Notes: a model not told the origin generated them from the letters alone. A stretch of 64,000 bases of DNA from JAOUEA01 sp040882605 (GCA_040882605.1 JBBEAY010000060.1:1-64000); one strand, 5' to 3'. Counted from the first letter of the stretch, positions 25,467-35,067 are shown. A program made the numbers and translations.

Positions 25467-25513
25467 CGCCCCACGATACAGGCGCGCTTCACGAGCTCGG
25501 CCAAGGAGCTCGA

Positions 25514-25897
25514 TCAGTAAGAGCGGCGCTTCTTCGGGTCTGCTGTGCGCCCGATCGCCCACACGCCTATGCCGAGCAGGGTGGTGAACAACGTGACGAG
25601 GCCGACGACGCCGATCAACACCGTGGCGGGGTCCGCTGCGTCTGAGCCTGCACTCACTGCTTTCACGATCGCGTACACCGTGATGAGCGTGTAGACGCCG
25701 GCCACGATCAGCACCGGGAGCGCGAGCAGCGCGCCGAGGTTCAGTCCGGCCACGACGAGCGCCACGCCCTTCGATCCGCCGGCGCCGGTGGGTTCGGCGC
25801 CGGCGCGCTCGACGCTGCGATCGGTCTCGTCCCAGTCGTCGGTTTGGCCGGGCTCCGGCCATGGGCCCGATCGGGTGGGATCGTTGCTCGAACTCAC
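25514..25897 (-). CDS. Small two-span membrane protein
   Basis: 127 aa from the GTG at 25897. The N-terminus is a hydrophilic region rich in Pro, Asp and Glu, followed by two long hydrophobic segments (LVVAGLNLGALLALPVLIV and TVLIGVVGLVTLFTTLLGIG) and a basic C-terminus PKKRRSY. No family recognised. It is divergent from the mannosyltransferase at 25981, and the 83-nt gap probably holds both promoters. Confidence 0.6.
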   Translation of the reverse strand: MSSSNDPTRSGPWPEPGQTDDWDETDRSVERAGAEPTGAGGSKGVALVVAGLNLGALLALPVLIVAGVYTLITVYAIVKAVSAGSDAADPATVLIGVVGLVTLFTTLLGIGVWAIGRTADPKKRRSY

Positions 25898-25980
25898 CCG
25901 CCGAGTATCCCAGCATCGAGCCGTGGGGGGTGGGTCGCGGCGTTCGAAGCCACGGCGCGCGCGATGGTACGTTCGGCGCC

Positions 25981-27576
25981 GTGCAGCGTTCCGGTGAAGC
26001 GCCGTCCGACATCCGGTCGTCCGGCGACCTCGCGTCAAAGGCTCCGCCCTCGGCGACATCGCCCGCCGGTTCTCGCGAAGCGGTGCTCGCCGTCGCTCTC
26101 GCGATCGGGGGCGCCCTGGCGTGCGCGTCCTTCGCCGCAGCGCCTGATTCGCCATTCCAGCCGGTGCTGCCGGCGGGCGCAGTGCCGAGCGGTCCGCTGA
26201 CCGCGTTCGCCACCGCGGTCGGGCTCGACCGCCTCGCCGGCTCCTGGCTGATCGCCGCCGGGGTGGCTTCGATGGGGTTCGCGGTCGCCGGCTTCCTAGT
26301 GCTGCTGCGAGCGACCTTGCGAGGCGTCGTGAGCCTGCGGGCGGTCATCGTGCTCGCCGTGCTGGCTAACGTCGTCATCGTGACGATGCTGCCGCTGCTG
26401 TTCTCGCGTGACGTCTACTCCTACGCGTTCTACGGGCGCATCGTTGCCGTCTACGACGAGAACCCCTATGTGCACACACCCGTGGAGTTCGGGGGCGACG
26501 ATCTGTGGCCGCTGGTCGGTCCGAAGTGGGTCGACACACCCGCCGTGTACGGGCCGGCGTTCACGACGATCTCCGGCGCTGTCGCGCGGGTGTTCGACAC
26601 CCCTGCAGCCCAGGTCGATGCGTACCGGTGGTTGGCCGGACTCGCAGCCCTCGCGACGGTTGCCGCGATCGCGTCGATCACCCGGCGGCTCCGGCCCGAT
26701 CGCGCGGCGTTCGCGGTGGCTGCGTTCGGGCTGAACCCTGCGGTGCTCTTCCTCGGCGTCGCGAGCGGACACAACGATCTGCTCGTGGCTCTCGCGATAG
26801 CGCTTGGGACGCTGCTGCTCGTGCAGGAGCGCACGCTCGCGGCCGCCGCCGTGCTCGCCGTGGGCGCGCTGATCAAGGCCCCTGTGGCGCTGCCGCTCGT
26901 GCTCGTCATCGTGTGGGCGGTGGCCGGGACCGAGCGACCACGGCGCGCTCGGGCGCTCGTGACCCATGTAGGCCTCGCGGTTGCGATCGGACTCGCCTCC
27001 GCCATCCCCTACTTGCAGACCGACGACCCCACGCTCGGCATGCTCGAGCTGGCAGGTCACGAGGGGTGGCTCGCTCCTTCCGGCCTGGTGGCAAAGGTGT
27101 TCGGGTGGCTCAGCTTCGGCACGCTGGGTGTGCTCGCTCGCGTGGGGTTCGCTGCGGTGTTGCTGATCGCCTTCGTCCGACTGGCGCGCGACCTCGCACG
27201 GCGTGCAGTCGCCCCGGAGCCGGTTGAAGCGGTGTGCGCGGCGATGGGCTGGTCCCTCGTGATGCTGATGCTGCTCGGACCCGTGCTGCTTCCTTGGTAC
27301 GCCGCGTGGGCGCTACCGCTCGTGTGGCTGCTGCCGCGACCGTCTCGCACGACGTTGATCGGGACCGGCGTCGCCCTCGCCATGGTCCAGTGGACGACCG
27401 AGCCCTTGCGCTACCCGGGCGCTTTCAACGTGAACCTAGCGATCGGGCACTGGGTCGTGACCCCCACTCTGCTGGTGCTCGTGATCTGGTGCCTCGTCGA
27501 CCTGCGGCGCCGCGTCGTCGAACGGCTTCCCTTGCATGACACGCACGATGTGGCCGCCCGCGATCGCCAACGCTGA
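25981..27576 (+). CDS. GT-C polyprenol-phosphate mannosyltransferase (MptB-like)
   Basis: 531 aa with about 12 membrane segments. LFSRDVYSYAFYGRIVAVYDENPY is the acidic first-loop motif of the MptA/MptB (alpha-1,6-mannosyltransferase) family, followed by PAVYGPAFT and LGVASGHNDLLV. These enzymes build lipomannan-type cores from polyprenol phosphomannose at the outer membrane face. The GTG at 25981 is the likely start; upstream in-frame sequence is antisense to the divergent gene. Its last 141 nt overlap the convergent gene on the other strand. Confidence 0.8.
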   Translation: MQRSGEAPSDIRSSGDLASKAPPSATSPAGSREAVLAVALAIGGALACASFAAAPDSPFQPVLPAGAVPSGPLTAFATAVGLDRLAGSWLIAAGVASMGFAVAGFLVLLRATLRGVVSLRAVIVLAVLANVVIVTMLPLLFSRDVYSYAFYGRIVAVYDENPYVHTPVEFGGDDLWPLVGPKWVDTPAVYGPAFTTISGAVARVFDTPAAQVDAYRWLAGLAALATVAAIASITRRLRPDRAAFAVAAFGLNPAVLFLGVASGHNDLLVALAIALGTLLLVQERTLAAAAVLAVGALIKAPVALPLVLVIVWAVAGTERPRRARALVTHVGLAVAIGLASAIPYLQTDDPTLGMLELAGHEGWLAPSGLVAKVFGWLSFGTLGVLARVGFAAVLLIAFVRLARDLARRAVAPEPVEAVCAAMGWSLVMLMLLGPVLLPWYAAWALPLVWLLPRPSRTTLIGTGVALAMVQWTTEPLRYPGAFNVNLAIGHWVVTPTLLVLVIWCLVDLRRRVVERLPLHDTHDVAARDRQR

Positions 27577-29289
27577 GGCGAATGCCGGACCCCCCCAGCC
27601 GTCGAGCCCCACGCCGAGCCGCTCCACGACGAGTCCGGCGATCGTGATCGCTGCCACCCCGAAGGCCGGCGCCGCGGCGGCCGCCGCCACGCGGTCCCCG
27701 AACGTCCACCAGGCCCATCCGGAGCCGGTGAGCCAGAGGAGTGCCAGCACCGCGAGCGCGGCGATCGCGATCGCGATCGGGCTCGCGGAGCGCAACTCGT
27801 CGTCGCCTGCGGGCAGTGGCCGGGGGTCGGGTACCGACGCAAACACCTGCGTCTCACTCGACGGATCCTGGGCGTCGCCCCAGGCCACCAACCGATCGTC
27901 GGCCAACGACGACGGCTTCTTGTTCCACTCGGGGGCGACGAAGATCGCGCGTTCGCCCTCGGGCAGATCGGAGAGCGTGATGCGAGACAGCGCGTCGTAC
28001 TCCAGCTCGCCGCGTTGGGTCGGCCGCCCGGCCAAGAGATCATCGAGGGTTCCCACGAAGACGTAGACGTCGTCGGCGCGCTCGGCGGGTACGGCCGCAC
28101 GGGCGATGTTCCCGACGTTCGTCGCGAGGAACGTCGCCGTCCGGTCGATGTCGTCGACCACGAACACGAGCGGCGTATCCGGCGCAAGGGTGTCGGCGAT
28201 GCGCCCCACGAGGGTCACGGCGACGAGGTCTTCGGCGGAGATGAACGGCGTCTGGTGTCGCTGGGCGTTCAGAGCGGGGACCGCGAGCAACAGCAGGAGC
28301 GCCGCGGTGACCGCCACCGAGAGCCAGTGGTGCGGATGGGTTCGTTCCCACATCCAGGTGATCGCCAGGGCGGCCAAGATCGGCAACGAGAAACCGAACG
28401 CCAGGACCCGCTCCGGCGGGAACCACCCGGTCGCGAAGCCAACCGGCACCCCGATCACCGTGAAGGTGACCCACGCGGCCAGGAACCGCCGGGTGAAGCT
28501 GTGCACCTGCAGCGTGCCGATCGCGGCCAGCGGCAGCGTGACCCACGGCGCGAACCGCCTCAGGCCTTCGCGGAACCGGAGCTGGTAATTCTCGACGAGC
28601 AGGTCGTCGAGTCCCACCCGTCGCAGGAAGCTGTCCCTCGACGTGTCGACCGAGAGTGACGCCGGACCGGCGAGCACCGAGAGCAGTCCCGCTCCGACGA
28701 CCAGCCCACCACCACCGAGCGCGGCCAGCACCCGTCCTGCGTCGGATCGCCAACCGTGCTCGGGCTCGAGCATCCACGAAACGGCCGCCGCCGCGACCAG
28801 GATCGCCGCACCTGCGAGGAAGAACTGCGGGTGCGAGAGCCCTCCGCCTCCGAGCAGGAACGCCGCCGCCATCACGCCCCGGCGGCTCCGGCGCGCGAGC
28901 GCGGCCGCCGCGACGAGGAACGTCACGGCGAACACGAGGTTCGAGACGTAGCCGGCCGCGAGGTGCACGGCGAAGATGCCCCCCATGAGACCCGCCAGCC
29001 CCCAGCCGAGCCGGTGGCCGTGTGTGCGGCGGTGCACGAGCGCGACCGCGCCGAGCCCCATCGACACCCCGAGCGCTTGCTGCAGACCGGCGACGGCGGG
29101 GATGAGGCCTGATCGCAAGGTGCCGGCGATCACGGCGATCAACGCGGGCACGCCCGGGCGGGCGCCCACGCGCGAGATGCCTTCGGCGACGCCCAGCCGC
29201 GTCCACCACAGGTAGACGGTCGCGTCGGGGCCGGGAGCGAACCGCCACGTGTTCGCGAGTCCCGGCCACGCGAAGACCACGGCGAGCAC
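27436..29289 (-). CDS. Large polytopic membrane protein
   Basis: 617 aa. There are nine to eleven hydrophobic segments in residues 1-350, a soluble extracytoplasmic-like domain (about 360-480, with FVVDDIDRTATF) and two or three C-terminal spans. Organisation resembles actinobacterial GT-C-type or arabinosyltransferase-like proteins without a motif I can name. The GTG at 29289 lies inside a hydrophobic run (LSLLAAVLAVVFAWPG in frame), so the true start may be upstream, in the tail of the lipoprotein gene. The C-terminal about 45 codons overlap mptB. Confidence 0.65.
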   Translation of the reverse strand: MLAVVFAWPGLANTWRFAPGPDATVYLWWTRLGVAEGISRVGARPGVPALIAVIAGTLRSGLIPAVAGLQQALGVSMGLGAVALVHRRTHGHRLGWGLAGLMGGIFAVHLAAGYVSNLVFAVTFLVAAAALARRSRRGVMAAAFLLGGGGLSHPQFFLAGAAILVAAAAVSWMLEPEHGWRSDAGRVLAALGGGGLVVGAGLLSVLAGPASLSVDTSRDSFLRRVGLDDLLVENYQLRFREGLRRFAPWVTLPLAAIGTLQVHSFTRRFLAAWVTFTVIGVPVGFATGWFPPERVLAFGFSLPILAALAITWMWERTHPHHWLSVAVTAALLLLLAVPALNAQRHQTPFISAEDLVAVTLVGRIADTLAPDTPLVFVVDDIDRTATFLATNVGNIARAAVPAERADDVYVFVGTLDDLLAGRPTQRGELEYDALSRITLSDLPEGERAIFVAPEWNKKPSSLADDRLVAWGDAQDPSSETQVFASVPDPRPLPAGDDELRSASPIAIAIAALAVLALLWLTGSGWAWWTFGDRVAAAAAAPAFGVAAITIAGLVVERLGVGLDGWGGPAFASALAIAGGHIVRVMQGKPFDDAAPQVDEAPDHEHQQSGGHDPVPDR

Positions 29290-29395
29290 GGCCGCGAGCA
29301 GGCTCAGCCAGAGGAGGTCCCCCCCGGCTGGCTGGGAAACGTCAGGGGTACGACGATCGAGGCCCGGCCGAGAAGATCCAGGCGCGTTCGTGACC

Positions 29396-29953
29396 TCACT
29401 CCGCCGCGAATGAGCCCTGCGCCGCGACGGTCACGGTCGACCCGTCGTCCGCGACGCCCGAAACAGCCGTGCATAGGAACGAGCCGCCCATGCGATCTGG
29501 GAGCGCCGGCGAGATCGTAACCAGGCATTCTCCGGCGTCGGAGTTGAACTCCACGGTTCCGTCGGCACTGCCGATCGAGAACGTCAACACGCGCGAGGGT
29601 GAGGTCGGCTGCTGCGCCGTGAACGACTCCCCGCTGAGCGTCATCGCACGCTCGCCCGGCCCGGTCCAGGTCATCGCGAAGTCGGCGGGTGGCGGCAGCC
29701 ACAGCGCCGGCAGCCCCAACGCCGGATAGGTCTCCGATGCGTTCACCGCGCCCGTGACCGTGGCGACGGCGGTACCGAGACTGAACCCGGTCTCGGCCCC
29801 AGGGTCGACTGCGGCGGTGGGGGAGTCACCGATCTCGACCGGCGCTCCGGCGGAGACGGGTTCGGGCAGCGAGCCAGGATCGTCCCGCCCGCAGGCTGCC
29901 ACGAGCAACGCGATCGTCGTCGTCAAGGCCGCCGCAGTCGCCGCGCTCCGCAT
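29396..29953 (-). CDS. Lipoprotein
   Basis: 185 aa. Signal peptide with lipobox LLVAAC near residue 20, then a linker and a beta-rich domain with two cysteines (GECLVTISP, SFLCTAVSG) that probably form a disulfide. It has the look of the small LpqH-like antigen lipoproteins, without proof. It is separated from the downstream membrane-protein gene by about 106 nt or less. Confidence 0.72.
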   Translation of the reverse strand: MRSAATAAALTTTIALLVAACGRDDPGSLPEPVSAGAPVEIGDSPTAAVDPGAETGFSLGTAVATVTGAVNASETYPALGLPALWLPPPADFAMTWTGPGERAMTLSGESFTAQQPTSPSRVLTFSIGSADGTVEFNSDAGECLVTISPALPDRMGGSFLCTAVSGVADDGSTVTVAAQGSFAAE

Positions 29954-30009
29954 CGGTGTGGTGTCCTCCTCCTCGGGCGCTGACTTTACCCCCTGCTAGC
30001 ATCGCCGCC

Positions 30010-31395
30010 ATGCTCGACCGCGCCCTCGTAGAGGAAGTCCTCACCGCCTCTCGGAGTCGAGGAGGCGCCTTCGCCGAGGTCTTCGTCGAAGAGACGACCG
30101 GCACGTCGATCCGACTCGACGACGGCAAGGTCGAGGAGCTGACCACGGGGCTTGACCGCGGTGCGGGGGTGCGCGTGACCCACGGCACGAGCTACGGATA
30201 CGCGTTCTCGAACCGCCTCGACCGCGATGCGCTGCTGCTGGCAGCCGAAGCCGCGAGCGCTGCTCTGCGTGAGGGCGAGGCCGGCTCGGTAGTCGACCTG
30301 CGCATGCTCGAAGGCCCGGTGACCAACGCCGTTGAGCGGGTCGCCGCGGAGGTGGCTGCTTCCGAAAAGGTGGCGTGGTTGCGCGAGCTCGACGACGCCG
30401 CTCGCGCTTTCAGCCCCGAGGTCACGCAGGTCGTGGGCGTGTACGGCGACTCGTTGCAGCGGCGACTGATCGCGACGAGCGACGGACGATGGGTCGCAGA
30501 AGACCGTCCGCGGATCAGGCTCGTCGCCCAAGTCGTCGCGAAGAGGGGTGACATCATCCAGACCGGGTTCCACGGTCCCGCGGCATGCGCGGGCGTGGAG
30601 TTCATCGACGCCAACCCGCCACGCGCGACGGCCGAGGTCGCGGCGAAGCGCGCGGTGACGATGCTCGACTCGATCCCGGCGCCCGCGGGGGAGATGACGG
30701 CCGTGCTCGCTCCCGGCATGGGTGGTGTGCTGTTCCACGAAGCCGTTGGGCACCCGCTCGAGGCAGATGCGGTCGACAAGGAAGCGAGCGTCTACCGAGG
30801 CCTCGTGGGCACGAAGTGCGCGAGTGAGCTGATCAACGGCGTCGATGACGCGACCATCGCTAACGGCTGGGGCTCGTTCACGTTCGACGATGAGGGCACG
30901 CCCGGGCAGCGGACCGTGCTGTTCACCGACGGTGTGCTGCAGTCCTTCCTGTACGACCGACTGCGTGCCGACAAGGACGGTGTCGGCTCGACGGGCAACG
31001 GGCGTCGTCAGTCCTACGCGTCTCCCCCGGTCGTGCGCATGACGAACACGAACATCCTGAACGGCTCGAGCTCGCCGAAGCAGGTGCTCGCTGACACCTC
31101 GAGCGGCGTCTACGTGACCTCGCTCGGTGGCGGCCAGGTGAACCCGGCGACCGGCGACTTCGTCTTCGGCGTGAGTGAGGGCTACCTGATCGAGAACGGC
31201 GAGGCGACGACGCCGGTGCGCGGCGCCAACCTGATCGGTCGCGCGATCGAGGTCATGAGCGCGGTCGACGCGGTGGCCGACGACTTCGACACATGGGAAG
31301 GCACCTGCGGCAAGGATGGTCAGAATGCGCCCGTCGGCAGCGGCTCGCCCACGCTCCGCATCTCGAAGATCACCGTGGGGGGAACCGGTGCCTGA
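30010..31395 (+). CDS. tldD: Metalloprotease TldD
   Basis: 461 aa. The zinc-binding HEAVGH (family HExxxH) is in GGVLFHEAVGHPLEADAVDKE near residue 242. N-terminal FAEVFVEETTGTSIRLDDG and C-terminal GGGQVNPATGDFVFGVSEGY are typical. TldD forms a heterodimer with TldE that trims unfolded peptides and matures some RiPPs such as microcin B17. The next gene is its partner, overlapping by 8 nt. Confidence 0.95.
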   Translation: MLDRALVEEVLTASRSRGGAFAEVFVEETTGTSIRLDDGKVEELTTGLDRGAGVRVTHGTSYGYAFSNRLDRDALLLAAEAASAALREGEAGSVVDLRMLEGPVTNAVERVAAEVAASEKVAWLRELDDAARAFSPEVTQVVGVYGDSLQRRLIATSDGRWVAEDRPRIRLVAQVVAKRGDIIQTGFHGPAACAGVEFIDANPPRATAEVAAKRAVTMLDSIPAPAGEMTAVLAPGMGGVLFHEAVGHPLEADAVDKEASVYRGLVGTKCASELINGVDDATIANGWGSFTFDDEGTPGQRTVLFTDGVLQSFLYDRLRADKDGVGSTGNGRRQSYASPPVVRMTNTNILNGSSSPKQVLADTSSGVYVTSLGGGQVNPATGDFVFGVSEGYLIENGEATTPVRGANLIGRAIEVMSAVDAVADDFDTWEGTCGKDGQNAPVGSGSPTLRISKITVGGTGA

Positions 31396-32731
31396 TCTCG
31401 GAGATCTGGTCCGGGCGGCGGTCGAGGCCGCGGGATCGGGCGAAGCCGTGGAGGCCTACGCCGAGGAATCGCGCCAGACCGAGGCGAGCGCTCTGCGCGG
31501 CGAGGTCGAGGGTCTCGAGTTCGCGGAGTCGCGTGGCGTGGGGGTGCGCCTGATCCGCGACGGCCGGCTCGGCTACGCCTACGCTGCTGACCCGTCGCTC
31601 GACGAGGTGCGGATCGCGGTCGGGAGCGCGCGCGAGAACGCGGCGCTCACCGAGCCCGACGAGTTCAACGTGCTTCCCGAGGCCGAGCAGGCGACGGCGA
31701 TCCCCGAGCTGTTCCGTGCGGACTCGGCCGATGTCGCCACCGCCGACAAGGTGCGGATGGCGCTCGACCTCGAGCGGCGCCTCGTGAGCACCGACCCGCG
31801 GGTGACCAAGGTCGACCTCGCGCAGGTCGGCGACGCGGTCTCCAGGGTGGCGATCGCGTCGACCGTTGGCCTCGACGTTGAGTACGCGCGCACCGACGCG
31901 TGGGTCGTCGCAGTGACGCTGGCTGTCGAGGGCGAGGAGACGCAGACGGGCTTCTCCTACCGCATCGCTCGGGCGGTCGACGAGCTCGGTGTCGAGGCGG
32001 TGGCCGACGAGGCGATCGAGCGCGCCGTGCGCATGCTCGGCGCCACGAAGCCAACCACCGCGAAGGTCCCGATCGTGCTGGACCAGTTCGCGGCCGAGGA
32101 ATTCTTGGGCGTGCTCGCGAGCGCATTGAACGCAGAGAATGTGTTGAAGGGCCGCTCGCTGTTCGCCGAGATGGTCGGCCGGAAGGTCGGGTCCGATCTG
32201 TTCACGCTCGTCGACGACGGCACCATCCTCGACGGTCCCGGAGCGGCGCCCTTCGACGGTGAGGGCGTGCCGAGCGGCCGCACCGAGCTCTTCACCGCCG
32301 GCACCCTGAACGGATTCCTGCACGACACGTATACCGCGGCGCGCATGGGCAGCGGGCAGCGCTCGACCGGCAATGCCAAGCGCGGCTCGTACAAGGGCTC
32401 GCCGGGCGTGGGCACCTCCAACTTCTATCTCGACAACGGCTCGACCCCGTTCGCGGAGCTACTCCGCCTGGCCGACGGCGGAGTGCTGATCGCGGAAGTC
32501 ACGGGCGTGCACTCGGGGGCCAACCCGATCTCGGGGGAGTTCAGCGTCGGTGCGACCGGGCTGCGCATCGAGGGCGACGCGCTGGGCGAGCCTCTGCGCG
32601 AGATGACGATCGCTTCGACCTTGCCCGAGATGCTCGCCGGCATCACGGGGCTCGGCGACGATCTGCGCTTCTTCTCGAGCGTCGGAACACCATCGGTGCT
32701 GATCGGCGAGATGACGCTGGCCGGCGTCTAG
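31388..32731 (+). CDS. tldE: TldE/PmbA metalloprotease-like subunit
   Basis: 447 aa from the GTG at 31388, overlapping tldD. It has the TldE/PmbA scaffold (SRGVGVRLIRDGRLGYAYA, KRGSYKGSPGVGTSNFYL, SGANPISGEFSVGATG) and lacks the HExxxH, as expected of the non-catalytic partner. Together they form a hollow heterodimeric protease. No RiPP precursor is evident nearby. Confidence 0.93.
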   Translation: MPDLGDLVRAAVEAAGSGEAVEAYAEESRQTEASALRGEVEGLEFAESRGVGVRLIRDGRLGYAYAADPSLDEVRIAVGSARENAALTEPDEFNVLPEAEQATAIPELFRADSADVATADKVRMALDLERRLVSTDPRVTKVDLAQVGDAVSRVAIASTVGLDVEYARTDAWVVAVTLAVEGEETQTGFSYRIARAVDELGVEAVADEAIERAVRMLGATKPTTAKVPIVLDQFAAEEFLGVLASALNAENVLKGRSLFAEMVGRKVGSDLFTLVDDGTILDGPGAAPFDGEGVPSGRTELFTAGTLNGFLHDTYTAARMGSGQRSTGNAKRGSYKGSPGVGTSNFYLDNGSTPFAELLRLADGGVLIAEVTGVHSGANPISGEFSVGATGLRIEGDALGEPLREMTIASTLPEMLAGITGLGDDLRFFSSVGTPSVLIGEMTLAGV

Positions 32732-33576
32732 CTTCGAGTCACGGGTCGCAATGCGGGCTCGACGTGGACGATGCCGACTCCGTACTCCTCGTCGAGTGCC
32801 GCTTGCACCGTCGGGTCGAACACCACAGCCCCGAGCTCGACGCGGTTCGCCATGATGTTGACGTCGGACCACGTCATCTGAAGACCCAGCCGCTCGGCGC
32901 CACCGTTGCCCAGATCACGCTGCGCTCGCCGCAGCTCTGCGAACGTGTGTTCCACCGACGTCAAGCAGAGCGGGCCGCCCCAGACCTCCCTGATCGCCGG
33001 CTCGTGCACCGACGGGTCGCCCGTGAACGCGACCGTCACGACGTACTCGCCCGGCGTCTGCTCATCGGCGGGTTCCTCGAGGTAGCCGATCCAGATGCCG
33101 GCGTAGGAAGCGATGTTCTCGGCAACTCGCATCGTGGCGATCCGATCGTCGTCCCCGGTCATCGCCGGATCGACATCGACCCAGCCACCCTGCGGCTCGG
33201 GACACGGAGGCGCGAACTGATCGCCGTCCTCGTCGGGATAGGGTTGCGGCGGCCCCGCGTCCACCAGAGTGAACGTCGTGCCGTCGTAAGTGCCGACGAC
33301 GTGGAAGTCGCCCCAGGTCGCGCCGCTCATCGACTCTTCGCCGTCGACATCGCGCCAGCTCCAGCCGAGCACCGGGACACCACCGCACTGGGGTGGCAGC
33401 GAATCCAAGACTCCGCCGAGGCAGAGCCTCGCGCCGTCAGCGTCTTCCAAGACGGTAGTGGTCGCCTCGTACCTCGGCTCGCCGATGGGGGTGCCGCCTG
33501 GATCGTTGGTGCCGCTGGTCTGATCAGCACAGGAGGTGAGCGCGACGGTCGAGATCGCTAAGGCGAGGAATCTCAT
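32728..33576 (-). CDS. Lipoprotein of unknown function
   Basis: About 282 aa from the ATG at 33576 (MRFLALAIS) with lipobox ALTSC. The mature part has a cysteine-containing beta domain (GARLCLGGVLDSLPPQCGG, GVPVLGWSW) and a second domain with VEHTFAELRRAQRDLG followed by MTWSDVNIMANRVELG. It looks like the many actinobacterial extracellular DUF lipoproteins. Its stop overlaps the tldE stop by 4 nt on the opposite strand. Confidence 0.7.
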   Translation of the reverse strand: MRFLALAISTVALTSCADQTSGTNDPGGTPIGEPRYEATTTVLEDADGARLCLGGVLDSLPPQCGGVPVLGWSWRDVDGEESMSGATWGDFHVVGTYDGTTFTLVDAGPPQPYPDEDGDQFAPPCPEPQGGWVDVDPAMTGDDDRIATMRVAENIASYAGIWIGYLEEPADEQTPGEYVVTVAFTGDPSVHEPAIREVWGGPLCLTSVEHTFAELRRAQRDLGNGGAERLGLQMTWSDVNIMANRVELGAVVFDPTVQAALDEEYGVGIVHVEPALRPVTRS

Positions 33577-33658
33577 CACGACACGGTATGCCGCCGCAGC
33601 TCGCGTGCGTGACAAGGTAGTCACGTCGGGCGCGCGTCGAGGTTTTCGGCGTCGGAGG

Positions 33659-33943
33659 TCAGGTGGCGCGAGCGCGCTTGAACAGCACGGCGAGGCCGGT
33701 GATCAAAGTAGCCAACCCGACCACCGACGCGATCAGGAATGCTTGTGCCGCCGAATCCGGGTCGTCGGCTCCTCCGGCCAGCAACAGGAGGAACAACGAC
33801 GCCACGCCGACGCCGGCGCCGAGCACCAAGGCGAGGGCGACTGAGAGTCGCTGACCGACCGGAAGGAAGAGGCCTGCGGCACCCGCCGATGCAAGCCCCG
33901 ATCCGATCAGCACCATCGCCCACATCATGTACGTCTGTTCCAT
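33659..33943 (-). CDS. Small three-span membrane protein
   Basis: 94 aa from the ATG at 33943 (MEQTYMMWAMVLIGSG). It has three hydrophobic segments and a basic end FKRARAT. No recognised family; hypothetical. Confidence 0.55.
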   Translation of the reverse strand: MEQTYMMWAMVLIGSGLASAGAAGLFLPVGQRLSVALALVLGAGVGVASLFLLLLAGGADDPDSAAQAFLIASVVGLATLITGLAVLFKRARAT

Positions 33944-34008
33944 GGCGTGCAGCCTGACACGCCTCCACACCGGAACGGAACCGGCGCAACACCTTCGTCG
34001 CGAAGCCG

Positions 34009-34422
34009 TCACATGCACGTCGCACCGGCAACGTTAGACGCGGGCCTACGGGTCCTCGGGCGCTGGCGGAACCACTCCGTGAACACCGCGCAGCGGCCTT
34101 CCTTGTCGAACTCCATCACGAAGACGTTGTCGTACACGCGGTCGGGCTCGCCGTCGGCGTCGAAGTACGTGCTCACGCCGGTCGCGACCCCGCGGTCACC
34201 CTCGACGGCGAACGGTTCGTACCACGCGTCCCAGGTGCCGGGCTCGTCGGGTTCGGCGAGCCACGAGGCGACGATCGCGTCGCGACCGAACACCGGCTCC
34301 TCGGCGGGGTGGTACCGGTACTCGGCGTCGGCGCTGAACAGGTCGCCGATCGCCGCCGCGCCGTTCGAGCGCCAGGCCTCGACGTACTCGTCGAGCCATC
34401 GTTGCAGCGTTGGCCGGTCCAT
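34009..34422 (-). CDS. NTF2/SnoaL-like domain protein
   Basis: 137 aa, cone-fold pattern: WLDEYVEAWRSNGAAAIGDLF, YRYHPAEEPVFGRDAIVASW, DNVFVMEFDKEGRCAVFTEW. Such proteins include small isomerases and polyketide cyclases; no catalytic dyad is obvious. It is divergent from the acetyltransferase at 34480. Confidence 0.8.
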   Translation of the reverse strand: MDRPTLQRWLDEYVEAWRSNGAAAIGDLFSADAEYRYHPAEEPVFGRDAIVASWLAEPDEPGTWDAWYEPFAVEGDRGVATGVSTYFDADGEPDRVYDNVFVMEFDKEGRCAVFTEWFRQRPRTRRPASNVAGATCM

Positions 34423-34479
34423 GGGTGTGCGTCTCCTCTCGGCGAGCTGGCCAGAGAGCTGGGTAGGCTCGCCTGCATC

Positions 34480-35067
34480 GTGCACCGCAAGGGTATCCGC
34501 ATCGTGAAGGCCGGCGCCGACCGCGTCGACGACCTCGAACCGCTCGCACGGTCGCTGCACGCGCACCATCTCACCGTCGACCCGGCGATCCCGGGGATCC
34601 CGCCGCGCGACGGAGACACCTGGTGGGCGATCCGTCGCGGTCGCTATGAGGCGTGGCTCGCCGAGCCCGACGCGTTCGCGTTGCTGGCCGAGCCCGACAA
34701 CGCCGCGCCCGACAACGCCGAGCCAGACAACGCCGAGTCCGACAACGCCGCCGACGCCGACGGAGCGCCCGTCGGCTACGCGGTCGTGTCGATCCACGAC
34801 GCCGACGACTCGCACAGGACGGGGGAACGCTTCGCCGAGCTGCAATCGCTCGCCGTGCTCGACGGCAACCGTGGCGAGGGCGTCGGCACCGCGTTGCTCC
34901 AGGGCGTCTACGGCGAGCTGCGCGACCTCGGCATCGAGGAGCTCGCGATCGGCGTGCTCGTCACGAACCGCGATGCGATGCGCCTGTACGAACGAGAGGG
35001 TTTCAAGCCATGGGTCGTGATCACGCTCGGCAAGGTGCCGCCGCCTTCCACTGAGTCTGAACGGTAG
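34480..35067 (+). CDS. GNAT acetyltransferase with internal repeat
   Basis: 195 aa from the GTG at 34480. The acetyl-CoA binding motif is LQSLAVLDGNRGEGVGTALL (R/Q-x-x-G-x-G/A), and the C-terminal part is VLVTNRDAMRLYEREGFKPW. Between strands it carries four tandem PDNAx repeats (34690-34749) that lengthen a surface loop. The stop lies in a hairpin at 35064-35082. Confidence 0.85.
   Translation: MHRKGIRIVKAGADRVDDLEPLARSLHAHHLTVDPAIPGIPPRDGDTWWAIRRGRYEAWLAEPDAFALLAEPDNAAPDNAEPDNAESDNAADADGAPVGYAVVSIHDADDSHRTGERFAELQSLAVLDGNRGEGVGTALLQGVYGELRDLGIEELAIGVLVTNRDAMRLYEREGFKPWVVITLGKVPPPSTESER
34690..34749 (+). repeat. Four 15-bp coding repeats in the GNAT gene
   Basis: Four consecutive 15-bp units of the pattern GAGCCCGACAACGCC, each encoding (E/A)(P/S)DNA, at 34690-34704, 34705-34719, 34720-34734 and 34735-34749. 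Recent slippage is likely, and copy number may vary between strains. Confidence 0.85.

Noticed and set aside
25467..26378. N-terminal part of the 1103-aa frame upstream of the GT4-GH130 gene
   Set aside because: It is antisense to the mannosyltransferase and has arginine/alanine-rich low-quality sequence; the true start is the ATG at 25466.
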